A stretch of 64,000 nt of DNA from Streptomyces albireticuli (GCF_021228125.1 NZ_JAJQQS010000002.1:868001-932000); one strand, 5' to 3'. Shown: positions 18,115-26,990, counted from the stretch's first letter. Notes: generated by a model from the sequence alone, not told the origin. Numbers and translations are program-made.

Positions 18115-20832
18115 ATGAGCGCAGAGACCGGCACCGAGGCTGTGGAGGGAGGCCGCCCCCGTCTGCTGTTGATGGACGGGCACTCCATGGCGTACCGGGC
18201 GTTCTTCGCGCTGCCCGCGGAGAATTTCACGACGGTGGCCGGCCAGCCGACGAACGCGGTGTACGGCTTCGCGTCCATGCTGGCGAACACGCTGCGTGAC
18301 GAGAAGCCTTCGCACTTCGCGGTGGCGTTCGACGTCTCCCGCAAGACGTGGCGCTCGGACGAGTTCCCCGAGTACAAGGCGACGCGGTCGAAGACGCCCG
18401 ACGAGTTCAAGGGGCAGGTCGAGCTGATCGGTGAGCTGCTCGACGCGATGAAGGTGCCCCGCTTCGCGGTCGACGGCTTCGAGGCCGACGATGTGATCGC
18501 CACGCTGGCCACGCAGGCCGAGGCGGCGGGTTTCCACGTCTCGATCGTCACGGGTGACCGCGATTCCTTCCAGCTGGTCTCCGACGACGTCACGGTGCTC
18601 TATCCGACGAAGGGCGTCTCGGAGCTGACGCGCTTCACGCCGGAGAAGGTCCAGGAGAAGTACGGCCTGAGCCCCTCGCAGTACCCGGACTTCGCGGCGC
18701 TGCGCGGCGACCCGTCGGACAACCTCCCGGGCATCCCGGGCGTCGGTGAGAAGACCGCCGCGAAGTGGATCAACCAGTTCGGTTCGTTCGCGGAGCTGGT
18801 GGAGCGGGTCGAGGAGGTCAAGGGCAAGGCCGGGCAGAACCTCCGGGACCACCTGGAGGCCGTCAAGCTGAACCGCCGCCTCACCGAGATGGTGCGGGAC
18901 GTGGCGCTGCCGGTGGGCCCGGAGGGCCTGGCCCGGGCGGCGTACGACCGTGCGGCGCTGACGGCGTTCCTGGAGGGCCTGGAGATCCGTAACCAGGGTC
19001 TGCGGGACCGGCTGCTGGCCGCCGACCCGGGTGGGGAGGCCGCCGCGGAGGAGGCGGCGCCGGCCGCCGGGGCCGAGGTGGACGGCGTGGTGCTGGGCGC
19101 GGGGGAGCTCGCGCCGTGGCTGGCCGGGCACGCCGCGGGTCCGCTGGGCGTGGCCGTGGTCGACTCCTGGTCGCAGGGCAGTGGCCGGGTCGCCGAGATC
19201 GCGCTGGCGACGGGCGAGGGCCCGGCCGTCTGGTTCGATCCGGCCGAGCTGGACGAGGCCGACGAGCGGGCGTTCGCGGCGTGGAGCGGGGACGCCGGCC
19301 GGGCCAAGGTGATGCACGACGCCAAGTCGGCCATGCGGGTCTTCGCGGAGCACGGCTGGTCGGTCGAGGGCGTCACGATGGACACGGCGCTGGCCGCGTA
19401 TCTGGTGAAGCCGGGCCGCCGCTCCTTCGAGCTGGACGCCCTGTCGGTGGAGTATCTGGGCCGTGAGCTGGCCACGGCCGCCGCCGGGGACGGCCAGCTG
19501 GCCTTCGGGGCGGACGAGCAGGCCGAGGCGGACGCCCTGATGGGCCGGGCGCGTACGGTGCTCGATCTGGGCGAGGCGTTCACGGGCCGGCTGAAGGACG
19601 TGGGCGCGGCCGAGCTGCTCGCCGACGTCGAGCTGCCGACGAGCGCGCTGCTGGCGCGTCTGGAGCGGGCGGGCATCGCCGCGGACCGGGGCTGGCTGGA
19701 GCGGATGGAGCAGCAGTTCGCCGCCGCCGTGCAGCAGGCCGTCGTGGAGGCGCACGCCGCGGCGGGCCGTGAGTTCAACCTGGGCTCGCCCAAGCAGCTC
19801 CAGGAGGTGCTCTTCGGCGAGCTGGGCCTGCCGAAGACGAAGAAGACCAAGACCGGGTACACCACGGACGCCGACGCCCTCGCCTGGCTCGCCGCCCAGA
19901 CGGAGAACGAACTCCCGGTGATCATGCTGCGGCACCGGGAGCAGGCCAAGCTGCGGTCCACGGTCGAGGGCCTGATCAAGGCGATCGCCCCCGACGGCCG
20001 GATCCACACCACGTTCAACCAGACGGTGGCGGCCACCGGCCGGCTGTCGTCCACGGACCCGAACCTCCAGAACATCCCGGTGCGGACGGACGAGGGCCGG
20101 GCCATCCGCCGCGGCTTCGTCGTCGGCTCCGGCTTCGAGTCCCTGATGACGGCCGACTACAGCCAGATCGAGCTGCGCGTCATGGCCCACCTCTCGGAGG
20201 ACGAGGGCCTGATCGAGGCGTTCGCCTCCGGTGAGGACCTGCACACCACGGTGGCCTCCCAGGTCTTCGGCGTCGCCAAGAGCGAGGTCGACCCGGAGAT
20301 GCGCCGGAAGATCAAGGCCATGTCGTACGGGCTGGCCTACGGTCTGTCGGCGTTCGGCCTCTCGCAGCAGCTCAGCATCGCGCCCGCCGAGGCGGGCAAG
20401 CTGATGGACACCTTCTTCGAGCGGTTCGGCGGGGTGCGGGATTATCTCCAGCGGGTGGTCGTGGAGGCCCGTGCCACGGGTTACACGGAGACGATGCTGG
20501 GCCGTCGCCGCTACCTCCCGGACCTCAACAGCGACAACCGCCAGCGCCGCGAGATGGCCGAGCGGATGGCGCTGAACGCCCCGATCCAGGGCACGGCCGC
20601 CGACATCGTGAAGGTCGCGATGCTGCGGGTCGGCCAGGCGCTGGAGGCCGCGGGCCTGGCCTCGCGGATGCTGCTCCAGGTGCACGACGAAATCGTGCTG
20701 GAGATCGCGCCGGGCGAGCGGGAGCGGGTCGAGGAGCTGGTCCGCCGGGAGATGGCGGGCGCGGTGTCGCTGCGCGCGCCGCTGGATGTCTCGGTGGGCG
20801 TCGGCGCGGACTGGGAGTCCGCGGCGCACTGA
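18115..20832 (+). CDS. polA: DNA polymerase I
   Basis: The 905-residue enzyme has a 5'-nuclease domain (residues 15-300: LLMDGHSMAYRAFF, GDRDSFQLV, LRGDPSDNLPGIPGVGEKTA). The middle domain has lost proofreading exonuclease residues (VDSWSQ where the catalytic Asp-x-Glu is expected). The polymerase domain carries TADYSQIELRVMAH, KAMSYGLAYG and QVHDEIVLE. It fills gaps in excision repair and removes Okazaki primers. The ATG at 18115 has AAGGGA 6 nt upstream and fits the family N-terminus. An in-frame GTG at 18094 lies exactly where a transcript from the RecA-NDp promoter should begin, so leaderless translation adding 7 residues is possible. The gene is transcribed away from the oxidoreductase gene. 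Confidence 0.96.
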   Translation: MSAETGTEAVEGGRPRLLLMDGHSMAYRAFFALPAENFTTVAGQPTNAVYGFASMLANTLRDEKPSHFAVAFDVSRKTWRSDEFPEYKATRSKTPDEFKGQVELIGELLDAMKVPRFAVDGFEADDVIATLATQAEAAGFHVSIVTGDRDSFQLVSDDVTVLYPTKGVSELTRFTPEKVQEKYGLSPSQYPDFAALRGDPSDNLPGIPGVGEKTAAKWINQFGSFAELVERVEEVKGKAGQNLRDHLEAVKLNRRLTEMVRDVALPVGPEGLARAAYDRAALTAFLEGLEIRNQGLRDRLLAADPGGEAAAEEAAPAAGAEVDGVVLGAGELAPWLAGHAAGPLGVAVVDSWSQGSGRVAEIALATGEGPAVWFDPAELDEADERAFAAWSGDAGRAKVMHDAKSAMRVFAEHGWSVEGVTMDTALAAYLVKPGRRSFELDALSVEYLGRELATAAAGDGQLAFGADEQAEADALMGRARTVLDLGEAFTGRLKDVGAAELLADVELPTSALLARLERAGIAADRGWLERMEQQFAAAVQQAVVEAHAAAGREFNLGSPKQLQEVLFGELGLPKTKKTKTGYTTDADALAWLAAQTENELPVIMLRHREQAKLRSTVEGLIKAIAPDGRIHTTFNQTVAATGRLSSTDPNLQNIPVRTDEGRAIRRGFVVGSGFESLMTADYSQIELRVMAHLSEDEGLIEAFASGEDLHTTVASQVFGVAKSEVDPEMRRKIKAMSYGLAYGLSAFGLSQQLSIAPAEAGKLMDTFFERFGGVRDYLQRVVVEARATGYTETMLGRRRYLPDLNSDNRQRREMAERMALNAPIQGTAADIVKVAMLRVGQALEAAGLASRMLLQVHDEIVLEIAPGERERVEELVRREMAGAVSLRAPLDVSVGVGADWESAAH

Positions 20833-20896
20833 CTCCGGCGCACGTCCGCGGCGCACTGACCTCGGCTTACGTCCGCGGCGCACGTCCGCGGCGCAC
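20817..20896. repeat. tandem copies of the polA 3' end
   Basis: The 13-mer GTCCGCGGCGCAC, which forms the last codons of polA (20817-20829), recurs at 20844, 20871 and 20884 in degenerate units of 27 to 13 bp. It is followed by doubled GGGCTCCGGTCCGC. The 479-bp gap 20833-21311 holds this array, the 7-bp satellite and a hairpin, with no gene seen. Confidence 0.85.
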
Positions 20897-21060
20897 GGGC
20901 TCCGGTCCGCGGGCTCCGGTCCGCGCCGGTCCCGCCCCGGCCCGTACGTTTCGCGGGCCGGCCGGCGGGTCGGCGGGCGGCGCCCGCCGGGGTCGCGAGG
21001 AGGAGCGGTTGCCGCCGAGATCCGGGCGAGCCGAAGGCTGGTCTTGCGCGTTCTGCCGTG

Positions 21061-21191
21061 CCGGAAGCCGGAAGCCGGAAGCCGGAAGCCGGAAGCCGGA
21101 AGCCGGAAGCCGGAAGCCGGAAGCCGGAAGCCGGAAGCCGGAAGCCGGAAGCCGGAAGCCGGAAGCCGGAAGCCGGAAGCCGGAAGCCGGA
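21061..21191. repeat. heptanucleotide satellite, 18 copies of CCGGAAG
   Basis: Eighteen perfect tandem copies of CCGGAAG run from 21061 to 21186, followed by a partial copy. Because 7 is not a multiple of 3, every frame encodes the same EAGSRKP-type peptide, which explains several open frames here that are not genes. The perfection of the array suggests recent slippage expansion and likely length variation between strains. Confidence 0.95.
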
Positions 21192-21202
21192 GCGTCGTCG
21201 CC

Positions 21203-21242
21203 CCGGAGCGCCTCCTCGTCCTTGGACGAGGGGGCGCTCCGG
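21203..21242. terminator. hairpin after the polA-side repeats
   Basis: CCGGAGCGCC-TCCTCGTCC pairs with GGACGAGGG-GGCGCTCCGG around a 2-nt loop, giving a stem of about 19 bp. It lies between polA and the next small gene and could end polA transcription. Confidence 0.7.
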
Positions 21243-21311
21243 GTTCTCATCTCCGGCCGGTGTTGCTACCGTGCCCCAGCCCTGATGCCCTGTCAGTTCT
21301 GGAGGCCGAGT

Positions 21312-21446
21312 ATGCGCGCACTGGCCGCCGCGGCCGTCGGACTCGTCGCCGCCCTCGCCCTCGTGCTCGTCGTCACCGGGATCGGGCCGCCGCGCGGCCA
21401 CACCTCCCCCGAGCCGATGCTCACCTCCGCCCCCGCGCACCCCTAG
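21312..21446 (+). CDS. small single-pass membrane protein (44 aa)
   Basis: The 44-residue product starts at ATG 21312 with CTGGAGG 8-9 nt upstream. It has one hydrophobic helix (residues 4-22, LAAAAVGLVAALALVLVVT) and a short Pro-rich tail ending in PAHP. Streptomyces genomes carry a conserved family of about this size and pattern, annotated as SPW_0924-like as far as I recall; no function is known. It is 18 bp upstream of the DUF3068 gene and is probably co-transcribed with it. Confidence 0.7.
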   Translation: MRALAAAAVGLVAALALVLVVTGIGPPRGHTSPEPMLTSAPAHP

Positions 21447-21464
21447 GCCCGGGGAGACCACGCC

Positions 21465-22505
21465 GTGCGCCGCCGAGCGAGCCTGATCCTCCTCGCCCTC
21501 GCCGTCTTCCTCCTCGCCCTCGCGCCGCTCCTGCGCTGGTACGCCTTCCCCCGGCTGGCCAAGGTCCCCGCCGGCCGCTACCAGGCCGTCGTCATGGAGG
21601 CGAAGGACGCCACCCTCATCGACTACGCCACGCTGAAGCCCAGGACCGTCCCCAAGCTCACCATGATCCAGACCCTCAAGGGCAACGCCGAGGAGGCGGC
21701 GAAGGTCCGTGCGGCCACCGGCCGCGACGTCGTCGTCTGGGACACCCTCACCTTCGCCGCGGGGCCCGACGGCGCGATGGTCTCGCGGATCCCCGAGCGC
21801 TACGTCTTCGACGCCCACAGCCAGCGGCCCGTCCACGCGGGCGGCGAACACGTCGACGGCACCCCCGTGCGCCGCGACGGCATCGCCTACAAATGGCCCT
21901 TCCTCGTGCAGAAGCGCGACTACCGCTACTTCGACATGCAGACCCGCACCTCCGCCCCCATCCACTACCGGGGCACCCGCGCTTTCCGCGGCCTGGACGT
22001 CTACTACTTCGAGCAGACGATCCCCTGGACCCAGGTGCCCCTGCCCAGGGCGCTGCCGCTCGGGATCACCCCCGACACCGTCCGGCAGATCGGCCTGGAG
22101 CGCTGGTACACCACCAAGCGCATGTTCTGGGTCGACCCCGTCACCGGGGCGCCCGTCAACGGCGAGGAGGTCCACCGCGAGGAGATGCGCTGGACCGGCC
22201 ACCCCGAGAAGGAGCCCATCACCGCCTTCGCGGGCCATGTGAAGATGCGCCCCGACTACCTCGACGCGACGCTCGACCTCGTGACCTCGCAGCGGCGGCT
22301 CGTCCTCCTCCTCACCACCTACCTCCCCTGGGGATCCGCCGGCCTCGGCGCGGTCCTGCTCGCCCTGGCGCTCGTCCTGGAGGCCCGTTCCCGCCGCGCG
22401 CCGGCCGGAGCCGTGGGTCCGCCGCGAGATCGGCGTGCGGACGGGGTGGGTATGTCCCAGGATGGAGGGACATTCGAACAGCCGACCCCCGGCGGGGGCC
22501 GCTGA
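21465..22505 (+). CDS. DUF3068 (PorA-like) membrane-anchored protein
   Basis: The 346-residue product starts at GTG 21465. It has an N-terminal transmembrane segment (LILLALAVFLLALAPLL), a large extracytoplasmic domain with the DUF3068 pattern (VWDTLTFAAGPDG, RYVFDAHSQRPV, YKWPFLVQKRDYRYFD), and a C-terminal transmembrane segment near residues 285-310. The last 40 residues form a short cytoplasmic tail. DUF3068 proteins are widespread in actinobacteria; some are labelled porin PorA, but pore activity is unproven for this type. It lies between two small genes in an apparent three-gene unit. Confidence 0.85.
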   Translation: MRRRASLILLALAVFLLALAPLLRWYAFPRLAKVPAGRYQAVVMEAKDATLIDYATLKPRTVPKLTMIQTLKGNAEEAAKVRAATGRDVVVWDTLTFAAGPDGAMVSRIPERYVFDAHSQRPVHAGGEHVDGTPVRRDGIAYKWPFLVQKRDYRYFDMQTRTSAPIHYRGTRAFRGLDVYYFEQTIPWTQVPLPRALPLGITPDTVRQIGLERWYTTKRMFWVDPVTGAPVNGEEVHREEMRWTGHPEKEPITAFAGHVKMRPDYLDATLDLVTSQRRLVLLLTTYLPWGSAGLGAVLLALALVLEARSRRAPAGAVGPPRDRRADGVGMSQDGGTFEQPTPGGGR

Positions 22506-22521
22506 ACAGAGGAGGCCCACC

Positions 22522-22713
22522 GTGAAGGAGAGCCCCGAGGACACGTCCACCACGTCCCGGCCGAGCCGCCTGTACACGGGCGGCGAGCGGCCGTTCGACC
22601 CGGAGGACCTCGTCATGGCGTCCGGCCGGGACATTACGCCGGAGCGGGTCGAGGCGGCGAAGCGACTGATCGAGGAGAAGGGGGCGGCGGCGGTCGAGCG
22701 GTATCTGCCGTGA
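22522..22713 (+). CDS. small conserved-looking protein (63 aa)
   Basis: The GTG at 22522 is preceded by AGAGGAGG with 6-7 nt spacing, an excellent ribosome-binding site, and follows the DUF3068 stop by 16 nt. The 63-residue product is soluble and charged, with an amphipathic helix in its second half (ERVEAAKRLIEEKGAAAVER). No known domain is recognised. The strong start signal and close spacing make a real gene likely. Confidence 0.75.
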   Translation: MKESPEDTSTTSRPSRLYTGGERPFDPEDLVMASGRDITPERVEAAKRLIEEKGAAAVERYLP

Positions 22714-22758
22714 GGTGACCGGCCGGCGGGGCGGGTGCGCCTGCGGCGGGCTTTTTCC

Positions 22759-22823
22759 CTACCCGCCCCTTCCCGAATGTCCTCAATCGCCGGACGGGCT
22801 GAAATCAGCCCGTCCGGCGATTG
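22759..22823. repeat. intergenic inverted repeat, copy 2
   Basis: A perfect 19-bp stem with AA loop (22784-22823, core CAATCGCCGGACGGGCTGA) follows a CCCGCCCCTTCCCG segment. It shares both parts with the copies near 6791 and 30558 but lacks the right outer arm. It lies between the convergent ends of the 63-aa gene and hrpB and can serve as a terminator. Confidence 0.8.
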
Positions 22824-22854
22824 GGGGCCGGGGTCCGGGGTGGGGGGACAGCCG

Positions 22855-25851
22855 TCAACGCCGCGCGTTCGTCCGCCGCGTCGCCACCGCCGCCGACGGA
22901 TCCTCCGGCCAGGGATGCCGGGGATAGCGCCCCCGCAGCTCCGCCCGTACCGCCCGGTACCCCTCCCGCCAGAACGACGCCAGGTCCGCCGTCACCGCCG
23001 CCGGCCGCCCCGCCGGGGACAGCAGGTGTACGAGCACGGGGACCCGGCCGCCCGCGAGGCGCGGGGTCTCCTGGAGGCCGAACAACTCCTGGAGCTTGAC
23101 CGCCAGTACGGGCTGCGGCGCGCCGTAGTCCACCCGGATCCGGGAGCCGCTCGGCACCTCCAGGCGCTCCGGCGCCAGCTCGTCCAGGCGCGCGGCGGCC
23201 CCGCTCGCCCACGGCAGCAGCCGCTCCAGCGCCTTGCCCGCGTCCAGCCGCTCCAGATCGGTCCGCCTGCGGGCCCGCTCCAGCTCCCAGCCGAGCCATT
23301 CCTCCGCGCCCGCCAGCAGCGCCTCGTCGGACACGTCCGGCCACGGCTCGCCGAGCTCGCGGTGGAGGAAGGCCAGCCGCTGCCGCAGCCCCGCCGCCCC
23401 GTCCGGCCAGCGCAGCAGGCCCAGCCCCTCGCTCCGCAGGCCGTCGAGCAGGGCGGCCCGTACGCGCGCGGGATCCGGCGCCGCCAGGGGGCGCTCGGCC
23501 AGTTCCACCGCCCCCAGCCGCTCGACGCGCCGGGCCACGACGTCGCGCCGCTCCTCGGACCAGCGGACCTCCTCGGCCTCCGCGTACAGCGCGCGGGCCG
23601 CGCTCCGGGCCGTGTCCTCGTCGATCACCGCACCGAGCAGGACCCGCGCCGACGCCGCCGTGACCGGCCGGTCGGCCACGGCCACCGCGAGCCACGGCGC
23701 GCTGCGCAGCCGCGACCCCTCACCGAGCTGAGCGCCGGTCCCGGACGCCATGAGGTACGAGCCCTCGCCGCGCAGACGGGCCACGCGCTCGGGGAAGGCG
23801 AGCGCCGTGACGAGCCCGGCGACGGCGTCGTCGGAGGAGACCCCTCGTGTGCCGCCTCCGGGGCCCTGGCCACCGTCCCGGGGGGCCGGGCCCCGGCCGC
23901 CGTCTCCGGAGGCCCCGCCCCGGCTCCGGCCGTCGCTTCCCGAGCCGTCGCCCCGGTCGCCGGTGCGGGCCCGGGGGGAGCCGGGCCGATCGTCCGCGTC
24001 GGCTCCTGATGCCGTGTCCTTGTCCTGGCCGTCGTTTTCCGGCCTCCGGCTCCGGCCGTCGCTTCCCGAGGCGTCGCGGCCGTCACCGGTGCCGTGCCCT
24101 GGGGAGCCGGGCCGATCGTCCACGTCGGCTCCTGATGCCTTGTCCTGGTCGTCGTTTTCCGGCCTCCGGCTCCGGCCGTCGCTTCCCGAGGCGTCGCGGC
24201 CGTCCCCGGTGCCGTGCCCCGGCGTGTCGCGCCGATCGTCTATGTCGGCTCCCGGGCCCCGGCCCCGGTCGCCCGTGCCGGATCCGGAGGCGTCCGGCCC
24301 CGCGCCGTCCTCCGCGCTCCCCTTGAGCGACCCTTCCAGCCGCCTCGCTTCCGCGCGCCACCGTGCGCCGTATCCGTCGCCCCCGCGCCGGGCCGTGCGC
24401 CACGCCGCCGCCAGGTCGTCCCCGTAGTCGCGGGGCGGTTCCTCGCTCAGTAGGGCGACCACTTCCGCCGCCCGGCGCGCGCCGACCTCGCGGGCGCCGT
24501 CCAGCAGGGCGCGCGCCAGCCGGGGGTGGACGCCCAGCCGGGCCATCCGGCGGCCGCGGGCGGTGGGGCGGCCGTCCGCTTCCACCGCGCCCGTGGCGGT
24601 CAGCACCTCCCGCGCCGCGGCCATCGCACCGGCCGGCGGCGGGTCGAGGAGGGCGAGGCCCGAGGCGTCGGGGTCGCCCCAGCACGCGGCCTGGAGCGCG
24701 AACGCCGTCAGGTCCGCGACCGTGATCTCCGCGGCGGGGAAGCGCGGCAGCCGGCCGTCGTCGGCCTCGGTCCAACAGCGGTACACCACGCCCGGCGCCT
24801 CACGGCCCGCCCGGCCCGCGCGCTGCCGGGCGGCCGCGTGGGACGCCCGTACGGTCGTCAGCGCGCTCAGCCCGCGCGCGTGGTCGACGCGCGGCTCGCG
24901 CGCCAGGCCGGAGTCCACCACGACGCGCACCCCGGGGACGGTCAGGCTGGACTCCGCCACCGACGTCGCCAGCACCACCCGGCGGACGCCCGAGCCGCCC
25001 GCCAGCACCGCGTCCTGCACCTCCGCCGGGGCCCGCCCGTGCACCTGGAGGACCTCGGCGCCCAGCGCCCCGGGCCCGCCCAGCCGGCCGGCCACCCGGG
25101 AGATCTCGCCGACACCGGGCAGGAAGCACAGCACGTCGCCCTCCCGCTCCCGCAGCGCCCGCCGCACCACGCCCGCGACGTGCTCCAGGAGCGCCGGGTC
25201 CACCCGCATCCCGTGCGGCGGCCGCACCGGCCGGTCCGGCGCGGCCCACACCACGTCCACGGGGTGGGACGTCCCTCGGGCCTCCACCACGGGGGCGTCG
25301 CCCAGCAGCCGGGCCCAGCCCTCCGCGTCCGTCGTCGCGGACGCCGCGACCAGCCGCAGCTCGGGCCGGAGCGCGGCCCGGACGTCCAGCAGGAACGCGG
25401 CGGCGGTGTCCGCGTCGAGATGACGCTCATGGCACTCGTCGAGGATCACGGTGTCGACGCCGGCCAGCTCGGGGTCGCGCTGCAGCCGCTGGAGCAGCAC
25501 ACCGGTGGTGACCACCTCCACCACCGTGCGGGGCCCGGCGCGCCGCTCGCCGCGCACGGTGAAGCCCACGCGGCCGCCCACCGGCTCGCCCAGCAGCCAG
25601 GCCATGCGCCGGGCGGCGGCCCGCGCCGCGATCCGGCGGGGCTCCGCGACCAGCACCCGCCGGTGCCGCCCGCCGGCCCCGGCCGGCCCCTCCGGTCCCG
25701 TGAGGCCGGCGAGGACGAGCGGCACCAGCGTCGTCTTTCCCGTGCCGGGCGGCGCGCACAGCACCGCCACGCCGCGCTCGTCGAGCGCCCGGGACAGGGC
25801 GGGCAGGGCGGAACGTACGGGCAGCTGTTCGAGGGCGTCGGTGCGGATCAC
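22855..25851 (-). CDS. hrpB: ATP-dependent helicase HrpB with low-complexity insert
   Basis: The 998-residue DEAH-box helicase has Walker A APPGTGKTT, the DECHER motif, SATTDAEGW, a helicase C domain (TSVAESSLTVPGV, QRAGRAGREAPG) and the HrpB-specific C-terminal domain (FGLQETPRLAGGRVPV). HrpB is a nucleic-acid helicase of poorly defined role. Residues about 515-660 are an insertion of imperfect 40-42-residue repeats rich in Asp, Gly, Ser and Arg. It lies on DNA with a 120-126-bp period (23930-24310), within the C-terminal half and in frame. The GTG start lies 15 nt after the methyltransferase stop, so the two genes are probably one transcript. Confidence 0.93.
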   Translation of the reverse strand: MIRTDALEQLPVRSALPALSRALDERGVAVLCAPPGTGKTTLVPLVLAGLTGPEGPAGAGGRHRRVLVAEPRRIAARAAARRMAWLLGEPVGGRVGFTVRGERRAGPRTVVEVVTTGVLLQRLQRDPELAGVDTVILDECHERHLDADTAAAFLLDVRAALRPELRLVAASATTDAEGWARLLGDAPVVEARGTSHPVDVVWAAPDRPVRPPHGMRVDPALLEHVAGVVRRALREREGDVLCFLPGVGEISRVAGRLGGPGALGAEVLQVHGRAPAEVQDAVLAGGSGVRRVVLATSVAESSLTVPGVRVVVDSGLAREPRVDHARGLSALTTVRASHAAARQRAGRAGREAPGVVYRCWTEADDGRLPRFPAAEITVADLTAFALQAACWGDPDASGLALLDPPPAGAMAAAREVLTATGAVEADGRPTARGRRMARLGVHPRLARALLDGAREVGARRAAEVVALLSEEPPRDYGDDLAAAWRTARRGGDGYGARWRAEARRLEGSLKGSAEDGAGPDASGSGTGDRGRGPGADIDDRRDTPGHGTGDGRDASGSDGRSRRPENDDQDKASGADVDDRPGSPGHGTGDGRDASGSDGRSRRPENDGQDKDTASGADADDRPGSPRARTGDRGDGSGSDGRSRGGASGDGGRGPAPRDGGQGPGGGTRGVSSDDAVAGLVTALAFPERVARLRGEGSYLMASGTGAQLGEGSRLRSAPWLAVAVADRPVTAASARVLLGAVIDEDTARSAARALYAEAEEVRWSEERRDVVARRVERLGAVELAERPLAAPDPARVRAALLDGLRSEGLGLLRWPDGAAGLRQRLAFLHRELGEPWPDVSDEALLAGAEEWLGWELERARRRTDLERLDAGKALERLLPWASGAAARLDELAPERLEVPSGSRIRVDYGAPQPVLAVKLQELFGLQETPRLAGGRVPVLVHLLSPAGRPAAVTADLASFWREGYRAVRAELRGRYPRHPWPEDPSAAVATRRTNARR

Positions 25852-25866
25852 CCGCCCAGTCTCGCG

Positions 25867-26670
25867 CTAGTCGCGCTCGCAGACGAAAATCGCGGTGCCC
25901 GGGATCAGGTTCCCGCGCAGCGGGGACCAGCCGCCCCACTCCTGGGTGTTCCAGGCGGGCCACTCCGGCTCCACCAGGTCCACCAGCCGGAATCCGCCCG
26001 CGACCACGTCGCGCACCCGGTCGCCGAGCGTGCGGTGGTGCTCCACGTAGACGGCCCGGCCGGACTCGTCCTGCTCGACGTAGGGCGTGCGGTCGAAGTA
26101 GGAGGCCGCCACGGACAGGCCCTCGGGGCCGGGCTCGTCGGGGAACGCCCAGCGAACGGGGTGGGTCACGGAGAAGACCCAGCGCCCGCCCGGACGCAGC
26201 ACCCGGCGCACCTCGCGCATCACCCGCACCGGGTCCGCGACGAAGGGGACGGCCCCGTAGGCGGAGCAGGCGAGGTCGAAGGAGCCGTCCGCGAAGGGCA
26301 GCGCCCCCGCGTCCGCCTCCACCAGCGGGACGTCGCCGCCGATCCGCAGGGCGTGCTGGAGCTGGCGGTGGGAGAGGTCGAGGGCCACGGGCCGGGCCCC
26401 CTGGGCGGCCAGCCAGCGGGAGCACTGGGCGGCGCCGGCGCCGATCTCCAGGACGTCGAGGCCCTTCAGGCCCTCCGCCGGGCCGAGGAGGTGGGCGTCG
26501 GCCTCGTCGAGGCCCTCGGGGCCCCAGACGAAACGGTCGTCGCCGAGGAAGGCGCCGTGTTCCGTCTGGTACTCGTCGGCGTTACGGTCCCACCAGCCAC
26601 GGCTGGCCCGGCTGCTCTCGGCCTCGCCGCTGGCCCGACGGGTCGCTTCCGGTTCGTACTCTTGGATCAT
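25867..26670 (-). CDS. class I SAM-dependent methyltransferase
   Basis: The 267-residue product has the class I methyltransferase fold: motif I VLEIGAGAAQCSRWLA, the acidic end of strand 2 (VALDLS), motif for strand 4 (FDLACSAYGAVPFV) and the post-motif RVLRPGGRWVFSVTHPV. The acceptor substrate is unknown; small-molecule methylation is the family default. The gene is divergent from rpsA and lies directly upstream of hrpB in the same direction. Its ATG at 26670 is close to a TACGGT box on the minus strand, so the transcript leader may be very short. Confidence 0.88.
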   Translation of the reverse strand: MIQEYEPEATRRASGEAESSRASRGWWDRNADEYQTEHGAFLGDDRFVWGPEGLDEADAHLLGPAEGLKGLDVLEIGAGAAQCSRWLAAQGARPVALDLSHRQLQHALRIGGDVPLVEADAGALPFADGSFDLACSAYGAVPFVADPVRVMREVRRVLRPGGRWVFSVTHPVRWAFPDEPGPEGLSVAASYFDRTPYVEQDESGRAVYVEHHRTLGDRVRDVVAGGFRLVDLVEPEWPAWNTQEWGGWSPLRGNLIPGTAIFVCERD

Positions 26671-26833
26671 TTGGACCGTAGTGCCCTCGGCAGTAGTGGT
26701 TCATCGGACTATGTCGTATCTTCTGGGACACCCGAGCGTGAAGCTTCGGGGTGCGGCGGGGCCCGCGTGGCCTCGCAAAACATAAGTTGTGCCCGTTATG
26801 ACGGGATTCGTCCCGGGTGTGCGCCTTCGCGCA

Positions 26834-26862
26834 TTGACCGTGCCCGGCTGCCCCCGTATGCT
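26834..26862 (+). promoter_or_regulatory. vegetative promoter of rpsA
   Basis: TTGACC (26834-26839), a 17-bp spacer and TATGCT (26857-26862) form a near-consensus HrdB/sigma-70 promoter. Transcription from it would give an rpsA leader of about 230 nt. The region 26671-27101 holds this promoter and leader; I see no convincing gene in it. Confidence 0.75.
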
Positions 26863-26970
26863 ACAAGTTGCGCTGCGGGCCTGCGCGCCTCAGACAGAGC
26901 AGGTCACGCTCGCACTTGTTGTATGTCCCCTCGGTTGTCGAGGCGCTTTCGATCTTCTTCGGGAGCCTTA

Positions 26971-26990
26971 GGGAAATCCTCGGATTTCCC
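26971..26990 (+). promoter_or_regulatory. hairpin in the rpsA leader
   Basis: GGGAAATCC (26971-26979) and GGATTTCCC (26982-26990) are perfectly complementary. The hairpin sits in the long 5' leader of rpsA, about 110 nt before the start codon. S1 is known to control its own translation in E. coli, so a structured leader is plausible, but nothing proves control here. Confidence 0.4.

Noticed and set aside
18067..20883. 938-codon minus-strand frame opposite polA
   Set aside because: Typical antisense shadow in high-GC DNA.
21058..21285. ORFs with EAGSRKP repeat proteins
   Set aside because: Produced in every frame by the 7-bp satellite; no start signal.
26789..26971. 60-codon ORF in the rpsA leader
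   Set aside because: It overlaps the promoter itself, so most of it would not be transcribed from the main start.
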